This document shows, in pieces, positions 1 through 10,616 of a stretch of 64,000 bases of DNA. The position numbers and the translations under genes were made by a program. The notes under the pieces were generated by a model, which had not been told where the DNA came from, made no database searches, and worked only from the letters and a program-made list of their open reading frames with translations. Position 1 is the first letter of the stretch, and each line of letters begins with the position of its first letter. The DNA is from Aquatica leii (lineage: Eukaryota > Arthropoda > Insecta > Coleoptera > Lampyridae), in assembly GCA_035610365.1 (NCBI GenBank), contig CM069435.1, positions 69,313,389 through 69,377,388 on the forward strand. The letters run 5' to 3'.

Positions 1-134
1 ACACAATTGCTACATAGCCAATGAAACCACGTTTATTCGTGATGTAACAATTGATTTCAGAAATAATCACTTGTTACATTTTTGATTTGCTTTGTGCAAC
101 CCGCCTTAAGAGTTTTGGATCATCAACATAGATG

Positions 135-595
135 AACAGTCAATATATGGCGAGGAATTGTGGATGATCATTTATATGCCAACTAAAATAAGGAGTTTTT
201 GAATAATTCTTTGCTATAATAGTTAGAAAATGTTTCGGAAAACACAAGAAGGGCCATGTGGTATCAGCATGATGGTGCGCCCTGTCATTTTGCTAAAAAT
301 GTGCTTAATTATTTAAACAAACAATATCGTGATTGATGGATCGGCCGAAAAGCTCCTGTGCCATGGCCGGCAAGATCTCCAGATCTTAGAATCATGAATT
401 GCTTTTAAGGGGGGGTTCGTAAAAGATTATGTATTTCAAGAAAATCCTAATACACAAGAAGCAATAAGCAACAGAATAAAAACCGCGTTTTTAACGTCAC
501 ACACCCGATGGTACAAAATGTGCGTGAATATTTACAGTAAAGAACTGAAACGTGCCTACAACAAAATAATCAAAATTTTGAACACTTGTTAAATT
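135..595 (+). pseudogene. mariner-like transposase remnant
   Basis: Decayed C-terminal part of a DDE transposase of the mariner/IS630 type that carries a DDE_3 catalytic domain. Reading the plus strand across frame breaks gives NIWRGIVDDH near 150, then WYQHDGAPCHFAKN near 258-300, which holds the second catalytic aspartate in the DGAP.H context. PWPARSPDL follows near 362-388. The stretch that should carry the third acidic residue (normally like DFFLWG) is eroded. A tail resembling MVQNVREYL (about 508-534) and FEHLL (about 577-591) fits the family C-terminus. There are several in-frame stops and frameshifts, and the N-terminal DNA-binding half lies outside the window or is lost. Not functional. 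The family level is secure; the subfamily is not. Confidence 0.75.
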
Positions 596-3260
596 AATAT
601 TTTTTTTATTTTGTTGGTTTTTTAATAGTATCCCTCTTTATGTTTTTTGTAAATAAAAGCAAAACCTACTAGAATAAACCTACTTGATTAAAATCATGCT
701 TGTTTAATTAAAAATTTATAAATATCTCCAACTATAGATGTTAGAAGAAAAAAGTACTTGTGCAAATCAACAGAAAGTTAAAAACTACATTAGAAAGAGT
801 TGAAAGAAATCAAAGGTTCCATTTAAAAAACACAATTACAGCAATTTGAAAAATTTGAAAAATAGCACTTTCATACAAAATAAGTACTGAGAATTGAAAA
901 AAATTTTTAGACTATTTAAGTACTTCTGCCTTTCCTTCTATGAATTTACAAAAACAAATTTCAAAATTTCCATACACACCTGTTTTGTGACCATTTCTTT
1001 TTGATGCTGTAGTTTTAAAGAAATTGTTCTAAAGTGGCAACACCGCAATCAATTAAAAAAATTTAAAAAGTATTTTTCATCTAAATAAAGCCTTCATTGA
1101 ACTGCATAAAAAATTGATGGGTTGCTATTTAAAAAAGTGTTACCTTATGCTGCCCAGCAAAAACTAAAAACCCTGTATAAACAAAAATATTTTTAAAACA
1201 TGCAGCTTTTCAGTAGATATAAGTTCAGTACTAAACATTTTATGCTGATATTTATACAAAGGCACTAGAAACCGAAGCGGGAGTAATGGCGAATATACCT
1301 TGTTCAAACAGATTGTAAATTAAAGGTAACTTACGTGATCATTAGCAATTATTTAAAACCTGATTAATTACTGTAAGATTTAAAGTATTTTTATTTTTAA
1401 AACCACAAAAACGTATTTATTATTTATACTTCAAATACACAATTAAAAACTGCAATAGATGAATTTTTAATCAGTTTCAAAAAATCTGATTTTTTACTTA
1501 CTTAAGAATGTAATACTGATAAACAAGCTAATGATAGTTTCACGACAAGATGTTAAATTATTGTATTAATTAGCTCTGTCGTTAGATTACCTGTTATTTC
1601 CAATAACGTCCTTTATAGTATAAAATTTAAAAAATAATTATTAAAAGGTATTGTTGTAATTAATTAATTTTTAAGCAATTATTATTATAAATATCAATTG
1701 TCGTTATCTTTGCGTTCTTTAAAATTGAAAAAAAAAAGCTGATGAAAAACATCGAAGTTTGTTAAAGAGAAATATTTCTATTGAACAGTTGTAGCCCCCA
1801 GCAAGATTAAATTCAATTGCTGTTTTGAATGCAATAATAAATAATTAATAAATAATAAATTTTTAAACAAATTTTGTCTATTAAACTTTTTACAATAAAT
1901 TGACGAAACCACGAAATTCGTAACATCCTACCTGAAGATAAGTAGGTATAACGACTACAATTAGTACTACAAAACATCTTAATAAATATTAATAAAATAC
2001 TATTTAAATGCTCCTTTAAGAAGTGAAAATTAAAGTTTTTCTGCACTTTACTTCAGTGTTATCCACACCAATAATAGGAATAAGAATAAAACATATCTTT
2101 AAACCCAACGCCTTTTACTTATATTTTCTCTATTTTTCCTCAACATGTAATTGAAAAATTTCAAGTATTTTTTTTCATTTTTTCTCCTTTATAATAACTC
2201 GTTTTTATTTCTGAAAGCACGATTTTACATTGTAATTCAATAGGCGAACTCAATCAAAGCGAGAAACTACAAGTTGTACAAAGTAAAGAATTATTTTCAG
2301 GTGTGGTATAAAGAAGCAATTTCGGTATAACGTTCCTTAGAGAACAATAACAGACTTACAACAATGAAAACTTATATTGATCTAAATTGTGTAAAGAATT
2401 TAAGGAAACACGGCGGAATAAACAACGCGTATATAAAGAAATATCTTTCACGTCTATTAGTAAAAAACCGCAATATAAGAATAGCTACTTAAAAACGTAA
2501 CAGTTCACAAAGAATGTGTTAAAACTCAATATCCTTTTGTATCAAAACCGATTGGATTTGTTTTGTTTTTTTTATTTTTCAATCACATGCGATTTAAATA
2601 AAAGCCTTTTAAAACCCCAACCCGAATAATGTCTTTTGTACAAAAAAAATACCTGACATGCTTGTTTAAAATATATACGCACCTTTTGTGATATGGATCA
2701 GCGTAATTAGGCAAAAAAGTGATATTCTCGATGTCCTTCCCGCTTAACAATCTGCAAAAAAGCAATTACTTTAATTAAATCGCTGCGACTAAAGAAAACA
2801 CATATATAACAGAAGTTTTTAATGTCAGAACAAATAGTTCTAAAAAGTAACGGTAATAAGTTCTTGCAAAATTTATTCTTTAGAGATTATGTTGTAGTAA
2901 TTATTTATGTAATTTATATTGTAATGTAAAACTAAATTGACTGCTTTCGCTGGTAAAATATCCCTTATGTGTGGTTGAGTTTAATTAGAATTCTACCGTT
3001 TTCATTTACGTTTAAACCCCTAACTCATTTGTAACTCTTTTGATCAATTAAAAATTGACAGACCAGAGATTTATTACTCGTCGACAATAACTAAAATTAT
3101 AAATAAATAAGTAAAACATAATAATATACTACTAAGTAATTTAATGAATTCAACTAACTTTATACTACCTATTTATTTTAAAAACACTATAAAATTCAAT
3201 TTTTTCAATTTAACAGCTAAACTTGCTATGGTAAGAATGCATATTTCAAACACCCTAAGT
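596..3260. other. AT-rich DNA without recognised gene
   Basis: No coding signal I can support; short ORFs here lack domain similarity and sit in very AT-rich sequence. A short ACCCTGTATA stretch near 1169 resembles the ends of mariner-type MITEs but has no partner that I could find. Confidence 0.5.
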
Positions 3261-4000
3261 AACAGGTGTACGTAACAATTACGTTTATTCTTGGTATAAA
3301 TTCGTAATTCACATAATAACTCCAAAATGACACTTAACTGTCACGTACAGTTTATTCCCAAACTATTACGTAACATTTTTTATGTGTCCGGTACGTAACA
3401 ATTACGTAGTTTAAAAATAAAAGTTAGTAATTAAAATTACAGTTAACAATGTGTGATTAACATAGAAAATACATTCGGTAGTTAAAATCAACTTATGCGT
3501 TGCTTAAAAACATTATAAAAATGTACGTGATAGATAGGTGTTTTTTTACCAATTTAACACGTAACTTTTTAAATACTCAGTAACTGCACCAGTAAATTAA
3601 CAAATATGTTTAATAAAGTTACACATAATATATAAAACTTAAAAGCTATAACAGTGTAACACACACTTAAATATGGACACTTATTTTTAAAAGTTATAAT
3701 CCACACTCGCCACAGTTATCGGCGGTGATTTACTGCTCGCCGGCGCTGATATTATTATTTGTTTGAGCCTATCAGAGCGTCTTTGGCAAAATGTCTAGAC
3801 TCTGTGTATCAAACTGGTGTGTGATTTTTGACATTACACATACGTACATAATAGGTAAATGTATTACGTGATATGCACGTAAATTTAGATTTAAATGATA
3901 TGTGATATTTTACGTAAATTGACTGTGACATTTGCACGTGTTTGATACGTAATATTACGTACTGTATCACGTAAAATGTACGTAGCTATTAGGTACGTTG
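3261..4000. other. ACGT-rich tract
   Basis: An AT-rich tract unusually dense in ACGT cores (TACGTA, CACGTA, TACGTG, CACGTG). More than fifteen occur between about 3270 and 3995, and the 17-mer GTACGTAACAATTACGT is repeated exactly at 3268-3284 and 3391-3407. A GC-richer patch lies near 3705-3760. ACGT cores are binding motifs for bZIP and bHLH-PAS factors, but they may equally be the sub-repeats of an uncatalogued mobile element. No coding sequence seen. Confidence 0.4.
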
Positions 4001-4197
4001 CTACATGGGACCGTGTTTAATCACCTTACGAATAAATTTAATAAAAAAACTATTAAATAGAACACTTTCATTAACTGAACAATACAAAACTAAATCAAAA
4101 CTACACGAATCAAGATTATGAATTTAGAAAGAATACATTTCGATGTGACTCAAAATTAATAGTAATTTACGTAACAAGCGTCGAAAAGTACATCATA

Positions 4198-4591
4198 GCA
4201 TAACGAACGCTAAAGCGACGCGAAAGCGCACGGCAGAGCGTTGCATGTGAGTGAGTTATGCTATGAAATTTTAGACGACAGTAACGTACATTATTTTTTG
4301 TGTTGCTTTTTATAAAATTATATTCTTTTTTGAAAAAATCAAAAACAAAAACACCAGAAATATAATGTTGGTACTACATTTACTACTAAATCTGTCAAAA
4401 TTGACATCAACTTTAATATCGTTTTTTTTTCAATTCTAACTGAATTTCAACAGTTTTTAAATAATTTTTCCACCGATCGCATACTCGTTCTAATATAATA
4501 ATTGACTGTAAACACTTAGTTTTATGTGGATTTCTAGTTTTCATTTTACCACACTAGAGCTTTTTTTGCCCATTACGCAACTACACTAACA
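4198..4591 (+). repeat. dispersed MITE-like repeat, copy A
   Basis: A non-coding repeat of which an inverted, diverged copy lies at 23650-24108. It contains a 64-bp GC-rich block (4198-4261) that begins GCATAAC and ends GTTATGC. An AT-rich body follows, with TGTTGCTTTT near 4302, AATGTTGGTACTACATTT near 4363, GTCAAAATTGACAT near 4393 and CGCATACTCG near 4479. All of these recur in order in the reverse complement of the other copy. No ORF. Best explained as a non-autonomous DNA element. Confidence 0.65.
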
Positions 4592-4874
4592 AACCAATAT
4601 TGGTGTTTAAATATTCTATTATCTACTAAATGCCGCGTACAAATATGAATGTCAAATTAGTAGTAAAAATCTGTTTAGATCCTCAAAAACTGAATTATAG
4701 ATATCGGATAATTTTATCTTACAATAAACGTATATACAAACACAGAGTGTAATTTACAACATTCGATTAATTAAAACTCTATACTACATGAAGCAAAGTT
4801 TTTAAAGATGATGATAATTAAAAACTAAATAAATATATTAAACTTTTCAATAATGATTTTACCAAAAACAAAAA

Positions 4875-5429
4875 TATACCGTGTGTCCCAGATAAAACAA
4901 ATAAATTCAATAAAATCGTTAAAATAGATGTTTTAAAAATCACAAATGGTTTTTTAAATGGACATTATATATGTATATTTCTGATATCACTTTGCACATT
5001 TCCAAAAATTCAAAAATTGATTTTCAATTTGGTTTATTGTTGATAGCAATATTGGCAGACAATATGAACGACTTTCATTAAACTTCATTTTTCATAATAG
5101 GTTAGTATATCACATAGCTTTTAAAATACGTAATTATATTCGATTGACAATTTAACAAATTAATCATCATCATAATGTTTTTCTATTATTTTAAGCATAC
5201 ATACTAAACATTTTACGACACATCAGAATGTGAAAAACATTGTCTGGTTTGTATTTAAAATAAACATGATGATGCTCACTTCCGGTATTTCCGGAACTGT
5301 TGCCATTTGGAAAATATTTTTATTTAATAGATTAAACACGGCATGTCGCGTGTGCAAAATTTCAAATGTCTAGCTTTTACAGTTCTTGATATACTTCTAA
5401 CCGACAGTCACCGCGAGACACCCTGTATA
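4875..5429. repeat. MITE with TATAC.G.GTGTC.C ends
   Basis: About 555 bp bounded by imperfect terminal inverted repeats: TATACCGTGTGTCCC at the left, and GAGACACCCTGTATA at the right, whose reverse complement is TATACAGGGTGTCTC. Ends of this type flanked by TA are typical of insect mariner-type MITEs. The inside is non-coding; a GC-richer patch with CTTCCGGTATTTCCGGAA lies near 5280. Assignment to the mariner superfamily is an inference from the ends only. Confidence 0.6.
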
Positions 5430-5469
5430 CATACGCCATGTTCTAATATATAACCATAATTCAATGCAT

Positions 5470-7060
5470 TCAAACTAGAGATAAAGGAATAACATGTTAT
5501 TGCACGGTATGCAGCAATCTCTGGTTAATTGTGTATGCTGTGAGTCAAAGTCGCAAAAAAAAATTATTTTGTATAATATAGAAAAACTAACTTATAACAC
5601 CACTAAAGAAGAGGTAGCAGCCAAAGAATTAGAAGTAATAAATAATGTCATATCGGAGCTGGTCACTATCGACACTAATAGCATAAAACTCTTTAGATTA
5701 GGTCGTACACGAACTGCTGGAAAACCCCGACCCGTTAAGATAATCTTGAATTCTACATATCAATCGAAGAGTGTTCTGGTACATAAACATTAATTAAAGA
5801 ATAAAAACAGTACGATCAGTAATGATAAGACACCCATAAAGAAAATACCTTCAATTATTACATGATGAAATCGCCTCTAGATTATCGAAAGGAAAGAAAA
5901 ATCTAACAATGAGCTATGTTCGAGGATCGCCGAGAATCGGATCGAATAAAAAATGACCGTGTGATCGTAAATATAACATTACTAAGCAAAGTTGGGGTAG
6001 TGAATCTTTAATAACAATCAAAAGTAAAATTATTAGTATGACCTTAGATTTATCCTTATTTATCAATTCTGTACCAACTATCGATGTGGTAAAACGCAAA
6101 TGTAAGTTTAGTTTTGGAGTAATTGATATTATTGCAATTTATATACCCCCGCAACAGTATTATTAATCTAAAACTGTTTTTTGAATTACTTGAAAATTAG
6201 TTTCACAAAAAAGTTATAATACTATAATAACTACACCTGTTTGCTCATTTTTGCTACTTCTGGGGTGCCCCAAGGATCTAACTTAGGGCTGATGATTTAA
6301 ATCTCTTAATGATTGTGATTGACTTCAAAATAATACCCGCTTAGTATAATCTCGGTGTCAAACAAACCGTATGCAATTCAATTACAAAAATGTCAAATGA
6401 TTTCATTTACAAGAAAATTTAGCACAATAAATTTCGTTTACACAGTTAATTCTTTTGCGATATCACAAACTAAGATAATCAAAGATCTAGGAGTGTGTTT
6501 TGATGATAATCTTACCTTCTCAGAACACATTTAGGCAATATGTAAATCATCCCTCTTAAAATTAGGATTTGTTATACGTATATCTAGAGACTTTTCAAAC
6601 TGTACTGTTACAAAAATGATATGTTTTGCTCTAGTAAGAACTAAACTTAAATACTGTTCGCTGATTCAGAAAAAATTTTTTAGTATACAAAATGAACGGG
6701 ATTTATCCGGAAAGAAAGTATTGCCACTCTATTGTCTAGATTTCATTTCAACTCACTGGAACAGCGGCGAATATTATACAGTATTATATTTCTCTACAAT
6801 CTATTACACAATAAGTTGGACCACCCGCTTCTACTATCATTATTTTAGTTTCACATATACCTAAATATATCTCACGTAATTTTTTTACCTATATACCTAA
6901 CTATGCTATACCTAGAAATAATGCAGCTATTAGATCGCCCATTTCTGTTATTAGTCAAAATTATAACTCTATTTCCTATAAATTGGATATCAGCAATTGT
7001 ATCTTTGAGTTAATACCTAGAATAGTTTTCACTAATTTGGCTTAATTGTATACCTACATT
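5470..7060 (+). pseudogene. decayed LINE (jockey/R1/CR1-like), ORF1 to RT fragments
   Basis: Remnant of a non-LTR retrotransposon. An open stretch at 5494-5793 (99 codons) has the RNA-binding ORF1 look of insect LINEs: IILYNIEKL, then a helical region, then KLFRLGRTRTAGKPRPVKIIL. An endonuclease piece follows around 6030-6150, ending near AIYIPPQQ. Reverse-transcriptase pieces come next: SGVPQGSNLG near 6257-6287, MQFNYKN near 6370, and KIIKDLGVCFDDNLTFSEH near 6474-6530. C-terminal shreds such as YAIPRNNAAIRSPISVISQN reach about 6960. Most of the endonuclease, and the RT core before GVPQG, is missing. Many stops and shifts. The last part (6616-6864) is open by chance only. Not functional. 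Confidence 0.75.
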
Positions 7061-7871
7061 TATTTAGTTTAATTTTTATTATATATACATACATATATTA
7101 AGTTTTTTAGAAAATTTTTACAGAATTTATTTTCTGTTGGACAATTAGTATTATTACTACGACGTTATGATGTCTCTAGAAAAGTCGCTACCACAAAAGA
7201 CCCAAAGCAATCCAAACGTCTGAAAATGCAAGAATATCAAATAAATACCCAAATAATCAAGAAATAATAAAAATAAAAAAAACATCAATATGAATTTTTA
7301 TTAATAAGATAACCAAAGAATGGGAAGCAATCTAAACATTACATGAAGACATCATGATTAAAGAAGAAAAATGTAAAGAGATCCATTTTATTAAAAACTC
7401 TTACAGAGATAAATACAAACAAACCATGGAAATTCTAAAATAAAAACTAAAAGCAACCGCTTCAATGGTTCATGGTAATCCATCTGACAGAAAAATGAAG
7501 TGAAATCAAAGTTTATTATAACAAAAGAAATACAACTTAAAACAAATAAATGCGCGAGTACAACTGGCATACGACTTATCCGCGCTTAACGCTCTTTGTT
7601 ACTACTCGCTGTATTCACGCATGTATTAACAACGCACACATATATACATTTTTAACGGCGGGCACGTTTCGATTAACTTATTTCCAACACCATCATTAAC
7701 CAACATCAATTAATTCAGTAAGTACTTAAAATCCAGCACAAGAGAAGTGCTATCACCCATCATTTTCAAATCACTGAAGACAGTTATAAAGCTGCATGAA
7801 ACCTATTAAAGAAACAAAACCATAAGAGACGATTAATAATATCTAAATTAATAGATAAATTTATCAATATA
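7061..7871. other. probable Penelope/LINE debris, unassigned
   Basis: Plus-strand translation near 7160-7240 (LLRRYDVSRKVATTKDPKQS) and near 7370-7470 has a lysine-rich look compatible with the N-terminus of a Penelope-like polyprotein, but the match is too weak to call. A GC-richer patch near 7545-7670 is unexplained. Confidence 0.3.
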
Positions 7872-7962
7872 TAATGGTGGTCGATGATTTGAACACTGTA
7901 TTTATGTTGTAGCTTTTCCCTATACAACATAAATACAGTGTTCAAATCATCGACCACCATTA
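7872..7962. repeat. perfect 40-bp inverted repeat, 11-nt loop
   Basis: The arms 7872-7911 and 7923-7962 are exact reverse complements over 40 bp and are separated by 11 nt (7912-7922). The right arm is the start of the Penelope coding fragment (it encodes VFKSSTTI); the left arm is its mirror image. It looks like a fold-back produced at the 5' junction of a truncated retroelement copy. The perfect identity suggests recent origin or ongoing conversion. Confidence 0.95.
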
Positions 7963-8345
7963 GGAGTATAATTTCCAATACAAAGCCACAAACAAGTCGA
8001 GATTCCCAAAACTGTATTTACCAAGTTCCATGTGAATGTGGCAAATCATACGTGGGGGAAACCAAAAGACCACTTGACATCAGACTGAAAGAACATCAGA
8101 CGCACACACAGAGAGGAGAGACTTCTAAGTCCGGCATCGCGCAACATTCGTGGGATAACCAACATCGAATGAAATGGTCGGAAGCAAAAATCATACACAG
8201 AGAGGAACATTGGTACAAACGGAAATTTAAAGAAGCGGCATTCATCAACAACAACAAAGAAATTTTCAGCCAGCCAAGTGTCGAGATAAGCAACATATGG
8301 AAACCACTTATCGAACCTCTAAAACAACTTAAACTTTACTAAGTA
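7923..8345 (+). pseudogene. Penelope-like element, GIY-YIG endonuclease fragment
   Basis: A 134-codon open frame (7938-8342) is the C-terminal endonuclease region of a Penelope-like retroelement polyprotein. In order it shows a linker (VFKSSTTIRSIISNTKP, as found just after the RT domain), the entry motif CIYQVPCECGKSYVGETKRP near codons 27-46 (the Y..P C.CG..YVGET form of GIY-YIG), the helix DIRLKEHQ, and further H, E and N positions typical of the nuclease fold. The frame ends at TAA 8340-8342. The reverse transcriptase is absent, so this is a 5'-truncated copy, dead on its own. The start is the fold-back junction, not a real initiation codon. Confidence 0.88.
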
Positions 8346-8540
8346 ATTTTGTTAATTAATTAATCTGTTACGCTAAATTGATTTTGTACGCTTGAACGCT
8401 TCATCGAACATGTTTTTAGTATATAAGCTCCAGTAGTTTCTAAGTTTGTTAGTATTCACCTGATGACGATTGCAGATACCACAGCAATCGAAACGTTGTG
8501 TATATTCATTTCAAAATAATAAACAATGAAAGTTCAACAG
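8346..8540 (+). mobile_element. Penelope 3' end with hammerhead-like core
   Basis: Non-coding tail of the Penelope fragment. At 8460-8466 stands CTGATGA. It is followed by a 7-bp stem CGATTGC/GCAATCG (8467-8473 with 8484-8490, 10-nt loop) and then AAAC. This is the layout of a hammerhead ribozyme core, and Penelope-like elements are known to carry hammerheads. However, GAAA can only be made by taking the last G of the stem, which leaves one extra C, and I could not find a convincing stem III and cleavage site. Treat it as a decayed or look-alike motif. Confidence 0.45.
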
Positions 8541-9597
8541 AATGTTATTACTTCGCATCAAGCAACATTGTTTAATACATTCAAACAAGTGTAAAAATTT
8601 GTAGTAGGAATCAAATAGATACTGAATCTACGCTTGAAATATAGTCGAAGCCAAAAAATGATCAACAAACTGCTCTATTATTTTTGCGGGCATTAAAACT
8701 GCTTTAGAGGTAACATTCTTCCTGACTCTATTTCTACACGTACTGCCCAAATCTTAGTTACCTTCGTTCATTAGCCTGTCAAAGAAAAACTTTTGTAACA
8801 AAGAATAGTATATTAAAACACCAGTTACAGAATGAACGCGCTTCAATCACGAGACCGAGTCTCATACACGAGCCGCGCAGCGGCGAGTTTATGAAGCGGT
8901 AGAGTGATTGAAACGTATTCTATTACGTGTGCTTTATACTATTTTCTCTATTTTGATACAATAATTAATATTTTTCGTATAATTTTAATATTAAAACAAC
9001 ATTGGAAACTTTAATATTTTATTGAACACTTACACTTTGACATATTGAAATTTATGTGTTAACCTAAAATCTCATACGAAATTATCTCTTTATACCATTA
9101 TAAGTAAATAACTTTGAATGAATAAAACGTTTTTATTTTATCTTGGCATCAAAATTTGAATTTCAGTTGTTAAATTCCAATGATTTTGATTTCTTTTTCG
9201 TGTAACGTCAACTTACGATGCAGAGATACCAACTTTGAAAAAACTAACATTACTAAAATTCGTGTAAGAATTTGCTTATTCTTACACGGATTTTAGTGTA
9301 AGAATCGCTAACTCTCATGTTGAAAAAGAGAAAAGTTTATTTTTATTGATACATATTGATCTAAATATAGATGTACCAACTTTTATCAATAAGACTTTGA
9401 CACCTCTAAGAAAGAATCGCTGTCCTTACAGTTAGAGAAAGTCTGCATTTGCCATTGATGTAAAAAAATTTAAGACAAGATTAAAATTTGACGTTTTTGT
9501 GTGTACGCAAGATTTTTTGATTTACTCCATAAATAAATTCTGTGAGCTAGTCTGGATGGTATTTTAATAAGTTAATTATTAATCAAATCAAAGTCAA
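8541..9597. other. non-coding, holds two inverted-repeat structures
   Basis: No gene supported. At 8826-8925 a GC-rich block lies between inverted CTTCAATCAC (8841-8850) and GTGATTGAA (8903-8911), with CGAGCCGCGCAGCGGCGAG at 8869-8887. This is probably a short MITE. At 9251-9296 there is a hairpin with 19-bp arms (one G/T mismatch) and an 8-nt loop. Confidence 0.5.
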
Positions 9598-9950
9598 ATT
9601 TTTTGCCTACTACTTCTGGGGTACTTCAAGATTCTGTATTAAAACCACTTCTATATTCAATTTACACATGTAACATAACTAAATCTTTAACTTATTGTAA
9701 ATATCTTTTATATGTTGACGATTCCCAACTGTATTATAATTTTAATCCAATATCAATTATGATCTTGAAAACCTTGTTAAATATTCAAATAAACATGGCC
9801 TTGAAATTAATGTCAGTAAAAGTACGCCATGCTTTTTAATAATCAAACTGTAGAAATCAAAAACTATGTAAAAAATCTTGGTCTTATCATCGATCAAGAT
9901 CTAAGATTTAGTCAACACGTCTCAAATATTTTACAAACTCCTTCAAAGAA
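9598..9950 (+). pseudogene. LINE reverse-transcriptase fragment
   Basis: Short piece of a LINE reverse transcriptase. The open frame 9603-9839 shows TTSGVLQDSVLKPLLYSIYT (degenerate form of the GVPQGSVLGPLLF motif), then YVDDSQLYYNF, the YxDD catalytic motif with both aspartates. A shifted frame after 9840 gives VKNLGLIIDQDLRFSQHV. The SIYTCNI and DDSQLY wording matches the LINE at 40.9-42.5 kb, so the two are probably one family. Heavily truncated; not functional. Confidence 0.75.
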
Positions 9951-10341
9951 ATAATTAATTAATAAAACTGTTTTTTTTAAGTATACTTAAATTGAATTTG
10001 GTTCTCTATTAGTAAGTTTTATGACATAACTAATTGATTATTCACACTACTAACATGGTTAAATTTAAGGATTAAGTGCAAGACCAGATTTTGTTAGCTT
10101 TAGCAATATCTGAACTTCGCCCTATTGCATTGGAAGTAAGATATATATAATTTATGTATAAGATTCTTTTGTTTAAGTACATAATCTATTATTAGATATG
10201 TGGCAACTGTTTTATTCTATGATTGCTTTAGCATCTTTAAAATAATATAAAAGTTATATACGCTCTACTATGTCTTAGGAAAGATTATTTCTGAAATTAT
10301 AACTAATTTAATGGTAAAGTAGCTTATCCTCTTGTTTGTGA
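9951..10341. other. AT-rich DNA, nothing recognised
   Basis: May still contain the extreme 3' part of the preceding LINE fragment, but no motif can be read. Confidence 0.4.
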
Positions 10342-10614
10342 AGTTGTAATTAGTAATAGATCTTATCTTCCTTAGGAGGGGCAATAAAAACCACTCTAAA
10401 CTATTTTAATGGCTACGTTTCGTGCCTCTAGTGTGCACTTCTTCAGGCCAAAGAAAATGTTATGAGTGGAGACAGTCCACTGGTCCAATAAAGATACCGT
10501 CTAATACTATTAATTGTTCTAGTTAACATAAAATCATTAAAGTCAATGAATAAAATTAATAATTTAAATCTATTTTATTCCCCCTCCTAAGCAAGATAAG
10601 ATCTACTACTAATT
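10342..10614 (-). repeat. inverted-repeat unit with Penelope-like 3' tail
   Basis: Imperfect inverted repeats of about 36 bp (10346-10381 and 10581-10616, about four mismatches, inner ends GGAGGGG/CCCCTCC) enclose about 200 bp. On the minus strand the enclosed part reads CCTGAAGAAGTGCACAC, a short spacer, then GGCACGAAACGT. Such CTGAAGAAG...GAAACG strings are common at Penelope-like 3' ends and resemble the hammerhead-like string near 8460. Probably a non-autonomous or terminal remnant. Confidence 0.5.
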
Positions 10615-10616
10615 AT

